The notes under the pieces: generated by a model
Seen by the model: only the letters and a program-made list of their open reading frames with translations
What the model was told of the DNA's origin: nothing
Databases searched by the model: none
Program-made: the position numbers and the translations under genes
From: Orobanche coerulescens
Taxonomy: Eukaryota > Streptophyta > Magnoliopsida > Lamiales > Orobanchaceae
Length of the DNA stretch: 64,000 nt
Reading direction: 5' to 3'
NCBI GenBank assembly: GCA_033398695.1
Contig: CM065802.1
Location: 208,649,096-208,713,095, forward strand
Shown here: positions 46,455-57,818 of the stretch, piece after piece
Layout of the letters: every line of letters starts with the position of its first letter
How positions within the stretch are numbered: position 1 is the stretch's first letter

Positions 46455-47400
46455 GTTTTTTTCTCAATTGATTCCACATGTTTCCTATACTCAATAGTAG
46501 ACTCATCAAACACAATATGGGGTGTTTCTTCCACAATTATTGTTCTTTTATTTGATACTCTGTATGCCTTGCTTATTTGTGAGTATCCAATAAATAGACC
46601 ATCATTAGTTTAAGCATTAAAGGCATTCAGTTGGGTTGTACTATTGTTGTGGATGAAACACTTACAACCAAAGATATGAAAATAAGCAACAGTTTGTGTT
46701 CTGCTATTCCAAACCTTATAGGGAGTTTCGCCATGTCTCCATACTATCATACTCCTATTTTGAGTATGGCATGCTGTGTTGGCAGCTTCAGCCCAGAACC
46801 TCTTGGGCAGGTCAACTTCTGCAATCATTGACCTAGCTGCTTCCTTCAGGGTTCTGTTTCTTCTTTTAGCTACACCATTTTGCTGTGGTGTTCTTGCGGC
46901 TGAGACTTCATGCTGAATACCATTCTGATCACTGTATTTAGTGATTGCCTTGTTGAGAAATTCTCCACCTCTGTCTGATCTAATCTTTATGATTGAGAGG
47001 GATTTCTCATTCTGAATTTTCCTCAGCAGTTCAGGTAGATTTGTTAATGTTTCACTCTTTTTATAGAGAAAAACAACTCATGTATATCTAGAGTAGTCAT
47101 CTACTACTACTAAGGCATGCTTCCTTCCACTCAATGTCCTTGGCTTTATGGGGCCAAAGAGATCCATATGAAGTAGATCCAGAATTCTGGTGGTGAAAGT
47201 GGTAGGCTGAACTGGTTTGAAGTTGCTCTGGTTTGCTTTCCGTTCTGACAAGCATCACAGAGGGCTTCTTTCTTGGATACTTCTTCTGGAAGTCCTCTGA
47301 CCAACTTTTGAGAGCTGATTTTGTTGATGGCCTTGAAATTCAGGTGATATAATCTTTTGTGCCATATCCATCCATTCTCAGCAATTGTTTTTGATAACAA
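46455..47400 (-). pseudogene. pol: E3 pol: integrase (cut at its C-terminus)
   Basis: The minus strand reads the pre-integrase block WIWHKRLYHLNFKAINKIS, CDACQNGKQTRATSN, and then a shifted frame with SGRKHALVVVDDYSRYT, IIKIRSDRGGEFLNKAITKY and AARTPQQNGVAKRRNRTLKE. ARSMIAEVDLPKRFWAEAAN, NRSMIVWRHGETPYKVWN, HIFGCKCFIHNN and LFIGYSQISKAYRVSNKRT follow. The DDY and SDRGGE acids and the later glutamate region are visible. Stops and frameshifts (for example near 47070 and 47155) break it. E1 is inserted at its C-terminal end. Confidence 0.88.
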
Positions 47401-47814
47401 ACAAGTGTTTGGTCCTCCTGACTTCCAGTTTCAGATATACATCTCTTCTTCTGAATCCTTGTAGCTTCACTTCTCCAGTCAGGAGATCAATCACCATGCA
47501 TTTCCATCTTGTGAAGACTACTAAGTTGTTCTCATCACAAATTGGCTTATACTTAGAAGATTGTATTTGAGCCCTTTGACATACTGCACTTTAGTAATGA
47601 TAATGTTCCCACTGTGCAGTTTCCCATGTCCTTTGGTTTGTCCACTGGAGCTATCTCCAAAAGTTACATCTGGTCCTCTTTCTTTCACATATTCTGACAG
47701 AATCTTCTTGTTCCCTATCATGTGCCTTGAACATCCAGAGTCTACAAACCATTGTTCACCTCCTCCTATTGAACTTGAGATGACATAATGGTAGTCCTTC
47801 CACCTTTTCTGCAA
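47401..47814 (-). pseudogene. pol: E3 pol: aspartic protease
   Basis: The frame 47814-47521 reads WKDYHYVISSSIGGGEQWFV, then the active site DSGCSRHMIGNKKILSEYV, VTFGDSSSGQTKGHGKL and YVKGLKYNLLSISQF, a typical copia protease. The D-S-G core is kept. The next block, toward the pre-integrase domain, shifts frame at about 47520. The upstream gag linker is in another frame. Confidence 0.88.
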
Positions 47815-49795
47815 TCAGACAAGCAGAGATTTAGGTGCCCAAATTTGAGTGGGTCCTTTGGGGTTAGTGGACTTCTTGGAGAATTGATTTCTCCTGGTGT
47901 TTTGAAAATTATGTTGGCTATCCCTATGGGGTGCATAGTGTCTAGGTCTATATCCTTGGTTAGGATTGTATACTGGATATGCCTCATATTATTTCTGGTG
48001 TGGGCCATTCCTAAATCTTGGCTGAGACCATTTATTAAAGCTTTGGGGTCTCCACACCTGTTCTATTTGAAAATTTGGATAACCTTGAGGTTTGCATTTC
48101 TCTCTCCCATTTTGAAATTTGTTTTTAGGGAGTCTTTGGTAATAGTTGGAATAATGTTTTGACTGCTGCTTCTGCCTTGGCCATTGCCTAGTCTCCTGTC
48201 TAGGTGGGCTGCCTTGTAAACCTTGGCTGCTGCCTAAACTTTTGACTGGGCTGCTGCTTATTTTGAAATACAGGTTTGTTTATAGGCTCAGTAGTGTGGA
48301 CATAAGTTTCTCCTTTGATAAAGGTGGTTTTTGAACTAGAGGGAGTATTGGGGTCATATCCGAGGCCTGATTTTAAATAACATGGCCTCTGATTTATACA
48401 CAATTCATCTAAGGTTATAGATGCTTTCAGAGATGTTATCTCTTTATCTTGTGCAATGTTTAGCTGTTTCAAATTAGAAAGCTCAGTTTTGATATGAGCA
48501 AGTGTAATGATTTTTCACTATTTAAAACAGTCAGCTTATGAACCTCAGATGTGGTATTCCCAGCTAAGTTTACAAGGCAATTTCAGATTGTTTTTCAAAC
48601 TCAGCTATGATGTTTTTAAACTTTGCTGACTCTTGGCTGAGTTTGTCAAAATCGTTTTTCATCTGGACTTTCTCATTCTTCAGCTATGCATTCTCAGTTG
48701 TAACAGACAGGAGAGATGATTTTAAGGTTTGAAAGTCTTTAAGTAGCTAATTTACAGATTTATGAAGTTCAATATCTTAAGACATGTCAGAACTAAAACC
48801 TTATGAAGTTTGAGGTTTAGATGTTACCTCTTCATCAGCCAAATTAGCCATAAAGCAGTTGTAGTCATCATCATCATCTGAAAAGAATCCACTGCTTCAT
48901 TCAACTCTTTCTTGATCTTCTCCAATGAGAGCTTTCCTCTTATCATCTTTTCTGCCCATGTCCTTCTTGCTTTTATCCTTCTTGAGTTCAGGGCAGTCAA
49001 ACTGGATATGTCCTGTTTTGTGATAGTTGTAGCACTCTACTTTCCAGTTTCCGGCTCTTTAGTTTCTTCTTGGGTTCCCTTTGAAGTTCTTCTTGTACAT
49101 TGAATAATTTTTCCTGAAGTTGCTGAACCTTTGCATAATAAATGGCATATCTTCTTCAAAATTCAGAGGGCTGGGGGACTAACTTGAACTTGACTCTTTG
49201 TAGGTGATTCTGCTGCGAAGGTTATTCCTTTCTCATCTGGATCACTAGTTGATAAGCAGGACATCTCAAACTCGTATGCTTTGAGGTCTGAGAAAATTTC
49301 TTGGATCTTTATTTTATTAAGATCTTTGGATTCCCTCATAGGAACGGCCTTCATGCTCTAATCTGGTGTGAGAGATCTTAGAACCTTCAGAGCCATCTCT
49401 CGGTTGCCATATGTCTTTCCAAGAGAATTTATTTCATTTATGATCTCTGTGAATCTTGTATAAACTTGGTCAATTGTTTCACCACTCTTCATGTCAAACA
49501 TCTGAGTAGCAATTGACAATTTGTTCTCCTTGATCAGCTCGGTTCCTTCACACATTACAGCTGATTTCTCCCAAATTTCCATGGCATTCTTGCAGTTCTT
49601 GATTTTAACCGTAGTTGCCTTATCAAGGGACTGATATAATATATCTCTGGCCTGGTTGTCAAGATTGGACAGCTTCCTTTCTTCAGGTGACATTTCAGTT
49701 CTCTTCTTGGGAATCTTCTGTGGCTTCCCAACTGCAATTTCTTCTACTATGTTTTTCTTCAGGAAGATGAATGGTCTTCCTCGATTATACACCAC
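47815..49795 (-). pseudogene. gag: E3 gag
   Basis: The UBN2-type gag core is open from 49795 to 49358: KRTEMSPEERKLSNLDNQAR, ATTVKIKNCKNAMEIWEKSA, KENKLSIATQMFDMKSGETI and LKVLRSLTPD. It continues with DLKAYEFEMSCLST, a zinc-knuckle-like CYNYHKTGHIQFDCPE near 49000-49050 (the second cysteine replaced), an acidic stretch, a long helical charged region and a Q/P-rich tail (48472-47815) with many breaks. The N-terminus of a normal gag (a W-K type block) is missing, so a deletion near 49800 is likely. Gag forms the particle. Confidence 0.8.
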
Positions 49796-49956
49796 ATATC
49801 ATCATGGATAGATGATAGATGAGCATGAATTCTTATTTTCAAAAGGTCATATTCATAAACAGAAAAGACATGTAATCTAGAATGCATGTGTTCCATTATA
49901 ATGAGATATTAAGATAAATATACTCAAGTATATGGATCTGGTTCTGTAAAATTAAA

Positions 49957-49974
49957 CCAACCTCTCTGATACCA
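49957..49974 (-). other. E3 primer-binding site
   Basis: The minus strand reads TGGTATCAGAGAGGTTGG, two bases after the LTR end. It is a nearly perfect tRNA-Met type site. Confidence 0.9.
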
Positions 49975-49976
49975 CT

Positions 49977-51708
49977 TGTAGGTCACAAGTCATTAGGAAA
50001 AAGTGTATAGGGGGGTGAATAGACTTATTAAACTCTTTTCCTGAATCTCAGATGAGTAACTCAGCTGATATAATATGCAGCTAACAAACCTTAGCTGCAG
50101 ATGAGTAATGCAGAAGCACAGCTGATGACAGTGCAGGAGACTTATGTCGATTGTAGGTGACTTATGTCAACTATAAAACTAAGTTATGCGGAAGACAGTT
50201 GACTGCTAAATGGAACAGTAAATATGAATGCAACATATAAGTATGATGTAATGCAGTAAGACACACAAGCACTTATAGTGATTTCAGAAGTGGGGTAATC
50301 CACTACTAGTCCACTTCTCTCCAAACCAGTTGGAGATAAATTCACTATAACTGTCAACCAGTGATAAATGTTACAGAGAATTCTCTAGTTACAACAGCTT
50401 CCAACAAGTGGAAACTTGTTGCCGTTGCAACTCCCTTTGACTGCCTAGCACCTCCTGATTGAAAACCCTTGAATGCCTCAATAACTTGAAAGCTGTCTAT
50501 TACCTTCCAATCAAGAACCCGTGAATGCCTTATCAGCCTCAAAACTTCTGAAAAACTCGTTCACAAAAGTACCCCTTACTCAAACTTTTAAGACAAGAAT
50601 GTTGTCTTCTCCAACTCAAGAGCTTCTCAGTATATGAACTTTGAAACATTGCTCTTTACGATGTTATAGTTCACTTTGATAGCTTTGATTGCTTTGAATA
50701 CTTTGTTCGCTTGTAAGTGTTGTTCGCATCATACTTTGCTCAAATTTGTCTTCAGATATTTATACTACGAATCTTGAGCTTCTTCATAACCATTGCATCT
50801 CTTGTAACAAATCCGTCAGTTGGGGAGTAGACTTCTTTGTTTATTCGTTCGTCTCTTTGCACGGATTGTCTCTTTCTTCAAATCTGTACGTTTGAAGAAT
50901 CTTCCCGTTGTGTTTCTATTCTAGATTACTTTATTTGGAAAGTCTTCTGGGCGCCAATCTCTAGGACTAAATTATTCCTTAACTTTTGGTAATCATTCAC
51001 TTTGTCTCCTTGAATTCACGTCCGCATGTCTTTCCGTTATTGTGGACTTTAAATGCTTTGCTGATGTGGACTGAGCTTCTATATTCTTGGCTGCAGATAT
51101 AGTTTGGTCATGACACCTCCTCTGATATTCTGTTTGATCGAAAACATTGATTGATAAAGTACTCGTCTGTAGTTAACCTACAGCTGATGTTCCTTTTGAC
51201 TGCCTGATAACTTGTTTGATGATATCTCATCTGTGGTGAACCTCAGCTGATGTTTTGTGTTGATCAGACCTTCTCTGATAATAAGTCATATGTGGTCAAA
51301 CTTCTCTGATATACTTTGTTGACCAGAACTCGCCTGATATGTCGCCTGATTATATCTCGTCTGTGGTCAACCTTCTCTGATCTGTTGAGTTGACCAAAAA
51401 CTCGGCTGAAGTAATCTCGCCAGATGATTACTTGTCTGAACCTTAGCTGCTACAGTATTTTGGTCAAACATCTCTGTTATTATAGTTTACCAAAACTCGG
51501 CTGATAATGAACTCGCCTGAAGACTTATCTGATATTTTGGCAGTTTTATACTTAGCCGATTTTATACTAATTAACTCTTTGATCAAAATTAGTCTATTCA
51601 ATGGCTTATAAAAGATACACATTTGGTTCTTCTTTACAGTGCCAAGTACTTTAGAGCATACCTTTGAATAAATCATGAATACAAGGATGACATCATCAAA
51701 ATCTAACA
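49977..51708 (-). repeat. E3 5' LTR
   Basis: 1732 bp on the + strand from tgtaggtcacaag to aatctaaca. On the minus strand it starts TGTTAGATTTTGATGATG, a common copia LTR start, and ends CCTACA. The part 51110-51560 holds loose direct repeats. There is no gene. Confidence 0.85.
51110..51560. repeat. Loose tandem repeats in the E3 LTR
   Basis: Phrases such as cagctgatgttc, ctgtggtcaacc, ttctctgata, ctcgcctgat and gttgaccaaaactcggctga recur about every 45-60 bp with many changes. In an LTR such repeats often make up the enhancer; this is inferred only. Confidence 0.6.
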
Positions 51709-52029
51709 AGTATTCCTAACACCTACTACTCTTTTCTAGCCGTATCCTTGGAGGATAATTGAGTGGGTAGTTATTCCGATCATCTCCCGATGCGTGGCTA
51801 GTAGAGACGCGGTGCTTTTGGTATTTGGATCATCGAGGACTTATCTAATCAGATTTGCGGTCACCGGCATCAACTTCAACATTCAATCAAAGGACTTCAA
51901 GGGTATATTTTCATATATTTACTCTTGTCCTTTTATATTCATATATATGATGCATGCTCGGTCCTCTTTTGGGGTTCAGTATATATTTTGCTTCCCATGC
52001 GCCTTCATTTTTGGTATTAAATCCCAACA
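51709..52029 (+). repeat. 3' end of another copia LTR, host of E3
   Basis: The text tagccgtatccttgga, gatgcgtgg, gtagagacgcggtgctt, catcaacttcaac and atcaaaggacttcaagggta follows in order the last 290 bp of the E2 LTR (from about 5640), and it ends tcccaaca where E2 ends tccca. So this is a diverged LTR of the E2 lineage in + orientation. Its first part is cut off by E3. Confidence 0.7.
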
Positions 52030-52562
52030 GAGTGTTCGTGGAATTATTCGTCTATGACATTTGTGAACCTTGTGAGAGCGTTAAAAGCGGATTCAAATAT
52101 GGGCTTTCGTCCAAATCTTCAAGAGTTAACTTTCTTCAACTTGGATTTATTTTAGAATAGGTATGTGTGTTCTTGACTTGATTATCATGATGTATATGGG
52201 TTATATGTATGACTATGAGATGGATATGTTTATTAGTTGAGGTTCTTAAAATTTTGATGAAAAATAATTTGATTGTGGATTATGAACTTGAAGAACATGA
52301 TTACTAGTTGATGTAATCTTGAATTTCGTTCTTGTTCTTGAATATATGATGATGTCCTTCGGAGTTTAATTGTTGCGATGGGTTTTCACAATATTAATTG
52401 AGACTTAACTGGCAACCTTTGAATATTGTTTACAAATGAAATTTATAATTGTTCCTATTTATTGAGAGATATTATCCGAAGTCGTTGGGTTACCTTGTTG
52501 AGGGTAAATGGTTGTTTGAGTTGTTGACTTGGTCTTTGGTTATTGATATTGAATTGTGTTTC
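52030..52562. other. Unassigned AT-rich stretch between the LTR end and E4
   Basis: I see no coding sense, no clear primer site and no motif array. It may be the leader of the element whose LTR ends at 52029, or an older fragment. Confidence 0.4.
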
Positions 52563-53960
52563 ATTCAAAGTTGTTCGAGCAATGGTTAAAGTATAACATT
52601 CCCTTTCTGAACCATTTCTCTTACAAAATGATATTTTCTCTCAATATGTTTGGTGTTGTGGTGAGCCCTAGGCTCCTTAGCCTGTGCAAAAGCTCCGTCA
52701 TTACAGGTTTCTCTGTGTTAGGAACAACTAGAAGTTCCTTATTGAACTTCTTAGTCCAAAAAGCTTCTTTCGCAGCCTCCGTGGCTGCCTGATATTTGGC
52801 TTGACATGTAGAGATTGCAGTCGCACTTTGCTTGGCACTTATATAAGATACTGCTCCACCATTCAGAGTAATGATATATCTGAAGTGGATATCTTCGCAT
52901 CCATGTCTACTGAAAAACTGAATCCCATATAACCCATTACTTTGATTTCTCCACCACTGTATGGAAGAACCAAGTCTTTAGTCCTTCTCAGGTACTTAAG
53001 AATGTTCTTTAAAGCAGTCCAATGTTCCTGCCCTGGATTTGATTGAAACTGAGTTACTACACTCACAGCATAGGCAATGTCCGGCCTGGTGTAAATCATA
53101 GCATACATGAGGCTACCCACTACCGAAGCATAGGGCACCTTGCTCATTTCCTTTCCGTGTTCTTCACTTTGAGGACACATCTCTAAGGAATGTTTTATGC
53201 CATGTCCCATAGGTAGGAAACCTCTCTTAGAATCTTCCATCCTAAATCGCTTCAGGATTTTTTCTATATAGAGGGCTCGAGAAAGACCAATCATTCTCTT
53301 CACTCTATCCCAATAGAGACGAATACCCAGAATATAGCTAGCTTCTCTCAAGTCTTTCATTGAGAACTCATTAGAAAGTCAATCTTTCACAGAACTGAGC
53401 ATTCCTACGTCGTTTATGATAAGTAGAATGTCATCTATATATAGTATTAAGAACATAATTTTGCTCCCACTAATCTTCTTGTAAATATATGGCTCTTCTT
53501 CGCTTTGGACAAAATCAAACTCTTTGATTGTCTAGTTAAAATGAAGATTCCCACTTCCTAAAGCTTGCTCCAGTCCATAAATGGCACGCTGAAGCTTGCA
53601 CACTTTATGAATATCGGTATTTGATATGAATCCTTTAAGATGATCCATATAGATCTCCACATCGAAGAAACCATTTAGGAAATGCCGTATTCACATCCAT
53701 TTGCCATATTTCATAATCTAAGTGGGCTGCTATGGCAACCATCATGTGACTAGACTTAATCATGGATACATGCGAAAAGGTCTCGAAGTATCGATTCCCT
53801 CTCTTTGGGAATACCCTTTTTCCAGAAGCCTGGCCTTATAAGTATCAACCTTGCCATCTCCATCAGTCTTTCTTTTGTAGATCCATTTATTTCCAATAGT
53901 CACCGTGCCTTTAGGACGATCTACTAAAGTCTAGACCTAATTAGAATCCATTGAGTCTAT
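52563..53960 (-). pseudogene. pol: E4 pol: reverse transcriptase and RNase H
   Basis: The pieces read GNKWIYKRKTDGDGKVDTYK, IWQMDVNTAFLNGFF, FISNTDIHKVCKLQRAIYGL and the active site LYIDDILLIINDVGML, then the open stretch 53360-52863: KDLREASYILGIRLYWDR, VVGSLMYAMIYTRPDIAYAV and ALKNILKYLRRTKD. RNase H then goes on with GGAVSYISAKQSATAISTCQ and ends with HHNTKHIERKYHFVREMVQK. The IDD box is kept, unlike in E2. Several frameshifts and stops separate the pieces. The last part of RNase H and the pol stop are missing. Confidence 0.88.
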
Positions 53961-55000
53961 ATCAGCTTCCATAACCTCTCGCTTTTTTGAGGAGTCAACA
54001 TGGTATTATTCTCTTGGCTGCTTTCTTTCATCTCATCAGGACCCAGTTTCTCTTGATGCAGATAGCCATACCTCTCAGGTAAATGAGAAGCTTTACTAGA
54101 CCTGCAAGGTTGTGTTGGTATTTCAGAGGGTTCTGTTTCTATATCTTGTACAGGTGTCTCATTTAGTGATTCTTTTATTTCTTCTAAAGAAATATTTCTA
54201 CCTGTGCCACCTTCCTAAATGAACTCATCTTCTTGGAAGTGTGCTTGTAAAGCAACAATGATCCTATTATCTTTGTGCATGTAGAATAGATATACCATGG
54301 AATCCCCTAGATATCCTATGAAACGACCTTTCACAAACCTATCTTCCAATTTCTCTACTTTATTCTTATTGACATAAGCAGGACATCCTCAAATCCTAAT
54401 GTGACTAAGACTTGGTTTCCTACCTCTCCACATCTCACGTGGATTCTTTGGAATGGATTTCGAAGGACATGAGTTCAAGATATGCCCAACAGTAAGGAGC
54501 ACGTGACCCAACAGATAAATTGATAGATCAGTATATTTAAGCATGGAGCGAACCATGTCCAACAAGGTTCGGTTCCTTCTTCCTGATACACCATTTAATT
54601 GTGGACTAGCTCGAGGAGTAAACTGTGACACTATTCCTAGTTCTTTTAAGAACTCATAAAACTCGGTACTCATGTACTCGCCATCTCGATCCGACTGAAG
54701 TGCCTTAACATGGTTACCTGTTTGGTTTTCAACTAGGGCTTTAAATTCTTTGAATTTATCGAAAGCTTCAGATTTATGTTTCATCAAGTACACGAACCCA
54801 GACCTAGTAAGGTCATCAATGAATGTAATAAAATATTAGAAACCATCTCGTGCAACTTCAAAAGGGCTACAAACATCGCTATAGATCAATCCAAGTTTTT
54901 CAGTAGCTCTTTCAAAAATCCTTATGAAGGGTGACTCAGTCATTTTGCCTTGAAGTCAAGATTCACAAGTTGGATAGGAATCCAGTCCCAATGGACCCGT
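53961..55000 (-). pseudogene. pol: E4 pol: integrase
   Basis: The open stretch 54793-54389 reads MKHKSEAFDKFKEFKALVEN, VKALQSDRDGEYMSTEFYEF, RASPQLNGVSGRRNRTLLDM and HILNSCPSKSIPKNPREMW. Upstream is the GVTPYTDFITFIDDLTRSGF-like start with stops, and downstream the C-terminal GRFIGYLGDSMVYLFYMHKD block in another frame. SDRDGE stands where SDRGGE is normal. The chain is broken by several frameshifts. Confidence 0.85.
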
Positions 55001-56341
55001 CAGACCATCTTTTTCCATTTTATGGACCTTGGTCTGACCAACATGACCAAGTCTAAGATGACACTTAAGTGTTTGGTTTGTTTCATCCCTACCTCTCTTC
55101 CTGGTTATAGTGTTCACAGTGGTTTTATTTTTTAGATTTAAATGGTATAAACCATTTAACAATGTAGCAGTACTAACCAATTTATTTCTGAAATAAATTC
55201 GAAAAGATCCATCTCCTATAAAGAAATGAAATCCATTACGGTCCATGACCAGAATCGATACAATATTTTTGTGCCCCTTGGGGAAAACAAGTACATCATC
55301 TAATGTAATAATAAAACCGGATTCTAAATCCAACATAAGTAATCCGATGTTATTAGCCTCGACATAATGCCCACTGTCGACTGCCACCATCACTTCTCCA
55401 GCTCCAAGCTTCCTACTTCATCCCAGATCCTGATTCATTGTATATATGTGAGAACTTAGACCAGAATCCAGTATCCAAGAAGTAGAATATACAGTTATAG
55501 AACAATTCATTTCCAAAACTAGTAGTTCCATACCTGAAGGCACATTGCGGTCAATTTTTGGACAATGCCTCTTCCAGTGGCCTAGATCACCACAGTTGAG
55601 GCAAGCATATGTCTTTTTCGCCATCTTACTCTTTGAAAACGTTGGGGCCTTGCCCTTGTCTTTTTTTACTCCACCTTTTGCCTTGAACTGCTTCTTGCCT
55701 TTATTCTTACTGTTTTTGGACATCCAAGGCCCATAAGAAATAACAAGAGAAGCCTCCTTCAGCCTAGTCTTCATCTTAGACTGTGTCATACTCAATTTGT
55801 TCATTAGCCGAGCCATGTTGCATGCAATCTCATTGCAGTTAAAGCTCATTACAAACTGAGTGGAGGAGTCAGGAAGTGACTGCAGGATAAGGTCTGTCTG
55901 GAGAGAAGCATGCATACTAAAATCAAGAGACTCCAATCTCTCGATCATAGATATCATTTTGAGTATGTTCTCACCTTCCTTCATCCGAGTACCAAAGAAC
56001 TGCTTCAGTATCTCATATCGAGTAGTTCGACTGTGCTCCCCGTACAGTTCAGTAAGATGTGCCAGAATCTCCCTCGAAGAAGGCATGTTCTCGTGGGCCT
56101 CTGAAGCTCATTGTTGATAGAGGCCATCATTAAATCTCAGACTCTGACATCATCTTTAACCCATTTTTCATGGGTATCAACCTCTTCCTGGTTAGCCCTG
56201 GTTCTTGCAAGAGGCAATGGGACGTCCGCCTCTAAGACGTATCTTAGTGTTTCCATGCTGAGGAGTATCCTCAGATTGCGGAGCCAGTCCACAAAATTGA
56301 GTCCAGTAAGACTGTTCTTTTCAAGTAAAATTGCAAGTGGG
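54956..56341 (-). pseudogene. gag: E4 gag and protease
   Basis: The gag begins at the E5 junction with PLAILLEKNSLTGLNFVDWL and YVLEADVPLPLARTRANQEE. After a frameshift it continues in 56086-55418 with REILAHLTELYGEHSRTTRY, LILQSLPDSSTQFVMSFNCN, a lysine-rich stretch and an intact zinc knuckle CLNCGDLGHWKRHC. The protease follows as WILDSGLSSHIYTMNQDLG, with D-S-G kept. After a shift the frame 55393-54956 reads FIITLDDVLVFPKGHKNIVS, LYHLNLKNKTTVNT and the pre-integrase LKCHLRLGHVGQTKVHKMEK. This is the best-kept gag of the E2 lineage here. Confidence 0.9.
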
Positions 56342-57715
56342 TGTTGAACAAATTATTTTGATGATTTTCAAAATATTTAACAAAATTCAACTAAACGGGA
56401 TGAATCATTGAAGAAAAATTCAACGTCTAGCGCACTTTACACATCTGAGATAGCGCACACTATCGAAAAGCTACCAAAAGTCAGAAATTAACCTACAGAG
56501 CACTTGAAAACTCACCTAATGTTTTAGCGCATGCAATATACACATATTAGCGCATGCTAGTAGATCAAATTAACGCACGCAAAAAGGTAGCTAGCGCACA
56601 CTATCGGTTTCATGGTTAAACAATACAGTAAGGACAGTGAGATCTGGACTGAAAAAGGAACAAGTAATGCACGCTACGAAGACATTTGCGCACGCTATGA
56701 GAAGGAAGTAACACACTCTACGGGATATAATTACGCACGCTACCTGTTAGTATATCCGAGACAAAAAGCACAGAAGTTTAAATAAAGCAACAGGTAATGC
56801 ACGCTACAATCGAGACTAACGCACGCTACCTGAAGCCATTAGCACACGATATCCACTACATGTTAGCGCACGCTAACTGTTCGAAATCCTACCATTGGTT
56901 ATTCAACCGTTGGACAACAAAGCCAACACAGAAATCTCGCTCAATCTGGAAAGCAAATCTTGACCATCTAGTGCATGCAATGAATGAACTTTAGCGCACG
57001 CTAAGTTTAAATTTTATCCGTTGGAAAGAGACGTAAGAGACAAGTCCATTTCATGTCAATGTCAGAAGAAAAGTTGGTTGACTAAGCCGTTAGCGCACGC
57101 AATGTATCAGATTTAGCGCACGCTAATCTTCACATATTAGTAATGGATATAAAGCTCAAAATGCCTATAAAGACCATCACATTTAGAATTGATGGACACA
57201 TAACTTTAAGCTATCAAGCATACATTCTGAGCTCAAGTCATTATCATCTTTAAGAAAGTTTATTTTATTAAGTTGTGTACGAAAAAGATACAAAGCATTG
57301 TACTAAATTTTCCATATCATATATTGTCTTTTTCATTGTGATAGAATGTCACATCGCTCTTTCACGAGTCAAATCAGGAAGTTCAATCTGGTGTTATTAA
57401 GATTAGTGATATGGCATTGTTAGGATTGAATTCTTAGATTCAAAGTGAGGTTATTCTGGTTCCGATAGAATACTAGAAAAAGAATTATATCAATTATAGT
57501 CGGTTGTGCTTGGACCAATAGAAGACAAGCAATTTGTATCGGTTGTGCTCGGACCAGTAGAAGATGAGGCAAAGTGAAGTGTGGTTGCTCCTTAATCCAA
57601 TAGAAAAAGGAAACAGAAAGAGGACGTAGGCAAGTTGCCGAACCTCTATAAAACTGGTGTCATTTATTTTCTGCATTATTTTTTAATTCTCGAGAAATTC
57701 TGTTTATTCGCAACA
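56342..57715 (+). repeat. E5 5' LTR
   Basis: It starts tgttgaacaaattattttga, a common copia LTR start, and ends ttcgcaaca, so TGTTG and CAACA mirror each other. It contains the 12-mer array (56428-57125), a duplicated unit with tcggttgtgctcggaccagt (near 57499 and 57539) and a TATA-like tataaaactgg at about 57647. No good primer site follows; tagtggtattttt at about 57736 may be its remnant. The right border is therefore less sure. Confidence 0.75.
56428..57125. repeat. 12-mer palindrome array in the E5 LTR
   Basis: About seventeen copies of TAGCGCACGCTA-like units, for example tagcgcacacta, tagcgcatgcta, taacgcacgcta and exact tagcgcacgcta near 56866, 56993, 57114. This is a copia LTR, yet the unit is the same as in the gypsy LTRs. 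Spacing is looser than in G2. Confidence 0.85.
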
Positions 57716-57818
57716 CCACTATTTAACTCCCCTTCTAGTGGTATTTTTCACTCTTCAGTTAGTATAAGAACGGGTCTTTTTTTAAAGGTTTAAACACCTT
57801 AGAGAAAAAGATCCGCAA

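Larger units (their letters stand above)
46443..51708 (-). mobile_element. E3: Ty1/copia element, 5' part, interrupted by E1
   Basis: On the minus strand this shows the 5' LTR (51708-49977), primer site, gag, protease and integrase up to the E1 LTR at 46442, where it is cut. The rest of pol should lie left of E1, outside the window. The gag and integrase resemble Sirevirus or nearby copia lineages. The right edge at 51708 is followed by agtat, whose partner would be outside the window. Confidence 0.85.
52563..56341 (-). mobile_element. E4: Ty1/copia element related to E2, cut by E5
   Basis: The minus strand reads gag (56341-55500), protease, integrase, reverse transcriptase and RNase H down to about 52563. 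Block by block it is the same type as E2, for instance YLMKHKSEAF, LEADVP and MGYM/MKVI. The gag is cut in its first codons by the LTR of E5, and the missing start and 5' LTR would be right of the window. No LTR is seen at the left end, so the 3' end is lost. Confidence 0.85.
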
